From: Tubiluchus corallicola
Taxonomy: Eukaryota; Priapulida; Priapulimorpha; Priapulimorphida; Tubiluchidae
Assembly: GCA_030141605.1 (NCBI GenBank)
Contig: JAQGDQ010000686.1
Location: forward strand, 1 to 64,000
Reading direction: 5' to 3'
Length of the DNA: 64,000 nucleotides
Shown here: positions 61,877-64,000 of the stretch, piece by piece
How the letters are laid out: each line of letters opens with the position of its first letter
Position numbering within the stretch: position 1 is the first letter of the stretch
Position numbers and translations under genes: made by a program
The notes under the pieces: model-generated
Database searches by the model: none
What the model saw: only the letters and a program-made list of their open reading frames with translations
Told to the model about the DNA's origin: nothing

Positions 61877-62231
61877 CTTAACAAATTCGCATAAAATATT
61901 TTGTCTAAATTCCAGTTTGGATTCCAAACAACTTACTCGACAGCTATAGCTACCACAGAAATAATAACTAACGCATCTTGATAAAAAATTGTGCACATGT
62001 GGCATATTTCTAGACTTGTCGAAGGCCATTGACACCGTCCAGCAAAGCATACTAATAGATAAACTTGGACACTATGGTATCTGCACTATTGTCCTAAAAC
62101 TATTCAATGATATTTAGCAGACCGACAACACTAAACACTTTTTAAGAACACAACATTAAACTTAACTACAGTGATTTGTGGAATACTGCAAGGATCAACA
62201 TTAGTCTCTCCACTATTTCTGTGATACATTA

Positions 62232-62905
62232 ATGATTTACTACGTTCATAATTTCAACAGCAGATTATTTGCGGATGATACTAACTTATTCCAAATTGAC
62301 AATAATATTAAGAATTTACAAAACAATGCTAATATTAAGCTAAAGAAAGTAGAAAATTGGATGCAGGCTAGTTTATTGTCTATTAATTCTAAAACTAAAT
62401 TTATGATCATAAGGCCAAACATAACTAACACACCAACTCTCTGAGCATCATTATGGGTAATATCAAGTTACAAGAAACAAACTCTATAAAATGCATTGGG
62501 TAAAACATAGACTCAAAATTAACCTAGAAAACAACAATAACAATGATAAATAGCAAAATATTCAAATATGTAGCAAACTTTTACAAAATGAGACATTACT
62601 TAAGCACAGAATTATTGATAATGACTTACTACACATTAGTATACCCATACTTATACTATTGCATAATTTCTTGGGGCACTGCTAATCAGAAAACTATAAA
62701 ACCCCTAATAACCAGAGTAAACAAAATAATTAAATCGATTACCTTCCCCGACTACAGAGATCATGTAATGCCATCATATGCTCAATTTCAACTATTAAAA
62801 ATTCACGACATAAACAAACCAGAATTCCTTAAATTTATGTATACAGCTAGTAACCACCTGCTCCCCGAACTGTATGAAAATTACTTTAGTAAAATCAATA
62901 CGTAA
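62232..62905 (+). pseudogene. LINE reverse transcriptase palm and C-terminal fragments
   Basis: Two open pieces (62232-62444 with FADDTNLF, 62543-62905 with the WGTAN and HLLPELYENYF segments) match the end of the LINE ORF at 39510-41309. A stop and a shift lie between them. Confidence 0.85.
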
Positions 62906-63110
62906 GCTACTAGAGCTGCAGATAGAGGAAAATCAAGAAAGATTCCACTCAAACAAGGGATTCGGAACAATCAAGCACTTAGGCACAAAATTTTGGAACT
63001 CTTTTTTTCCATGAGATTAGAATAGAACCGCCAAATCACTACGATCAATTGTTAGGCTATTTATCAACACGCATGTGCTAAGCTGATCCCTACGCCTTAT
63101 TACTTTTATT

Positions 63111-63575
63111 ATTGAAATATAATTTGATGATGAGTGTAAATAGGTAAGGTAAGGCTACTGTGTATGCCTAATTGTGAATGTGTTTGCTTGACCAAGGTAA
63201 ACGTGCACAGCATGCATGCAGTCCTTCAGCTGTATTAAGTAATTGACCAGCAGGTAGCTAGGCATTTACACAATGTTTGCAGTAGGAATGTTGCTACAAC
63301 ACATCATGGTAATACTATTCTTTAATGCCAATAACATTTTAACAACCTCGCGTAATGAGAACGACTGTGGGAAGCAGATATAGCAGTGTTTGTGGTTCTG
63401 ACTGAATTTCACTTTGCTAAATTGATTAGATTTGCCATAACTTGTCTTAGCTGTTGCTAAAATAGAAAGTCGGTGGTTTTTGTACCTTTATCTTCTGCGA
63501 CTATAGCGTTTTAACCAATAGTGGCACCTCAGTTTGCATGAAGTTCTGACTTGATACACAGAACATAAACCTGAC
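63111..63575. other. Receptor upstream flank
   Basis: Parts resemble the flanks before other clade P genes (for example GAAGTTCTGACTTGATACAC near 63540 against 47970). No minisatellite is present. No gene is seen. Confidence 0.45.
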
Positions 63576-64000
63576 ATGGATATGAATTCATCTTTGGGTG
63601 ACTTTGTTGAAGTAACCTGGGACATTGTTTTGGCAAAGCCAGTAGCAATTGTGCTGCTGATGATGTTACTGGGCTCAGCTATAACTGCAGGAAATCTGTT
63701 AGTGCTGATTGCAATTTACAAAGTTCCTCGTTTGCAAACTAAAACAAATGCTCTTATAGCATCGCTTGCGGTGACTGATTTACTTGTTGGTTTATCTACA
63801 CCGGCAGAAGTGGCAGCAGAGTTACATCCACCTATTAGATCAAACCAAGCATTTGTAATCGTACAGTACACATTTGAAAATGGAATGATAAATGCAAGTA
63901 TTTACCATCTATGCCTGATAGCTGCTGAAAGATACCTAGCTGTTGTTCATCCATTCAAGTATCACACCATCATGAGAAAAGAAACCATTGTTGCTGCACT
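63576..64000 (+). CDS. Class A G-protein-coupled receptor, clade P (cut by window end)
   Basis: About 141 codons, open to the edge: MDMNSSLGDF, TM1 with AGNLLVL, TM2 LAVTDLLVGL with D2.50, Glu at 3.32 in YTFENGMINAS, ERY, HPFKYH and the start of TM4 (KETIVAA). No lesion is seen in this part. A second ATG at 63582 matches the start used by paralogues. It shows that the clade P array resumes on the far side of the decayed LINE and polycystin exons, outside intron 5. Confidence 0.92.
   Translation, partial: MDMNSSLGDFVEVTWDIVLAKPVAIVLLMMLLGSAITAGNLLVLIAIYKVPRLQTKTNALIASLAVTDLLVGLSTPAEVAAELHPPIRSNQAFVIVQYTFENGMINASIYHLCLIAAERYLAVVHPFKYHTIMRKETIVAA

Larger units (their letters stand above)
60265..63110 (+). 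mobile_element. Decayed LINE, same family as 38906-41751
   Basis: Starts in the endonuclease C-terminus (VYVYTNDL, then VADHLPIF). It is interrupted by a TA microsatellite (60512-60547) and a 38-bp minisatellite. It continues as RT pieces: TGKSPGF near 61640, NPSNYLPIS near 61800, FQFGFQTTYSTA near 61915, LDLSKAIDTV near 62010, FADDTNLF at about 62265-62288, and YCIISWGTAN near 62660. It ends near 63110. Several stops and frameshifts occur throughout. It is clearly older than the copy at 38.9 kb. Confidence 0.9.

Noticed and set aside
1-64000. CRISPR array or prokaryotic operon features
   Set aside because: The repeats are tandem without unique spacers, and the genes have introns, LINEs and metazoan receptor families. 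This is animal DNA.

Overview
The window comes from an invertebrate animal genome. It is AT-rich, has spliced genes with ordinary GT..AG introns, non-LTR retrotransposons and many minisatellites. Two lineage-specific arrays of single-exon rhodopsin-family (class A) seven-helix receptors fill most of it. No species can be named from the sequence; a cnidarian, sponge or similar lineage would fit but is not shown.

Layout. (1) About 1-28.9 kb is a tandem array of minus-strand receptors of 276-282 residues (clade M). Nine are intact: 1929, 3728, 5997, 9246, 12487, 16453, 20393, 22895 and 27980. There is one 8-bp-deletion pseudogene (25470-26304), two orphan N-terminal fragments (13.7 and 14.5 kb) and one inverted plus-strand pseudogene (313-757). 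The array is shaped by recent duplication: a near-perfect 3,249-bp tandem duplication, a 2.2-kb block whose ends lie inside receptor genes and make chimeras, and eight 145-bp tandem copies of a receptor 3' end. (2) 29.1-32.3 kb is one 61-62-bp minisatellite. (3) 32.7-58.9 kb carries eight exons of a minus-strand polycystin-1-like gene (GAIN-like region, GPS, first membrane helix, start of a PLAT domain). All seven exon junctions agree in phase. (4) Its 18.4-kb fifth intron (37.1-55.6 kb) holds a second receptor array on the opposite strand (clade P): intact genes at 41.8, 43.8, 46.4 and 50.5 kb and a pseudogene at 48.0 kb. It also holds a LINE inserted in the first receptor's leader, plus several minisatellites. 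(5) 59-64 kb holds a receptor TM7 relic, a decayed LINE containing its own 38-bp minisatellite, and the start of another clade P receptor cut by the window edge.

How the parts relate. Both receptor clades keep N1.50, D2.50, E/R of the (D/E)RY motif and NPxxY, so most are probably functional G-protein-coupled receptors. Both lack the usual TM3-ECL2 disulfide cysteines and have very short second extracellular loops, as in melanocortin and other MECA-group receptors. Clade P usually carries Glu at position 3.32, clade M does not. The ligands are unknown. The dominant theme is birth, conversion and decay of receptor genes within and beside a polycystin-1-like host gene.
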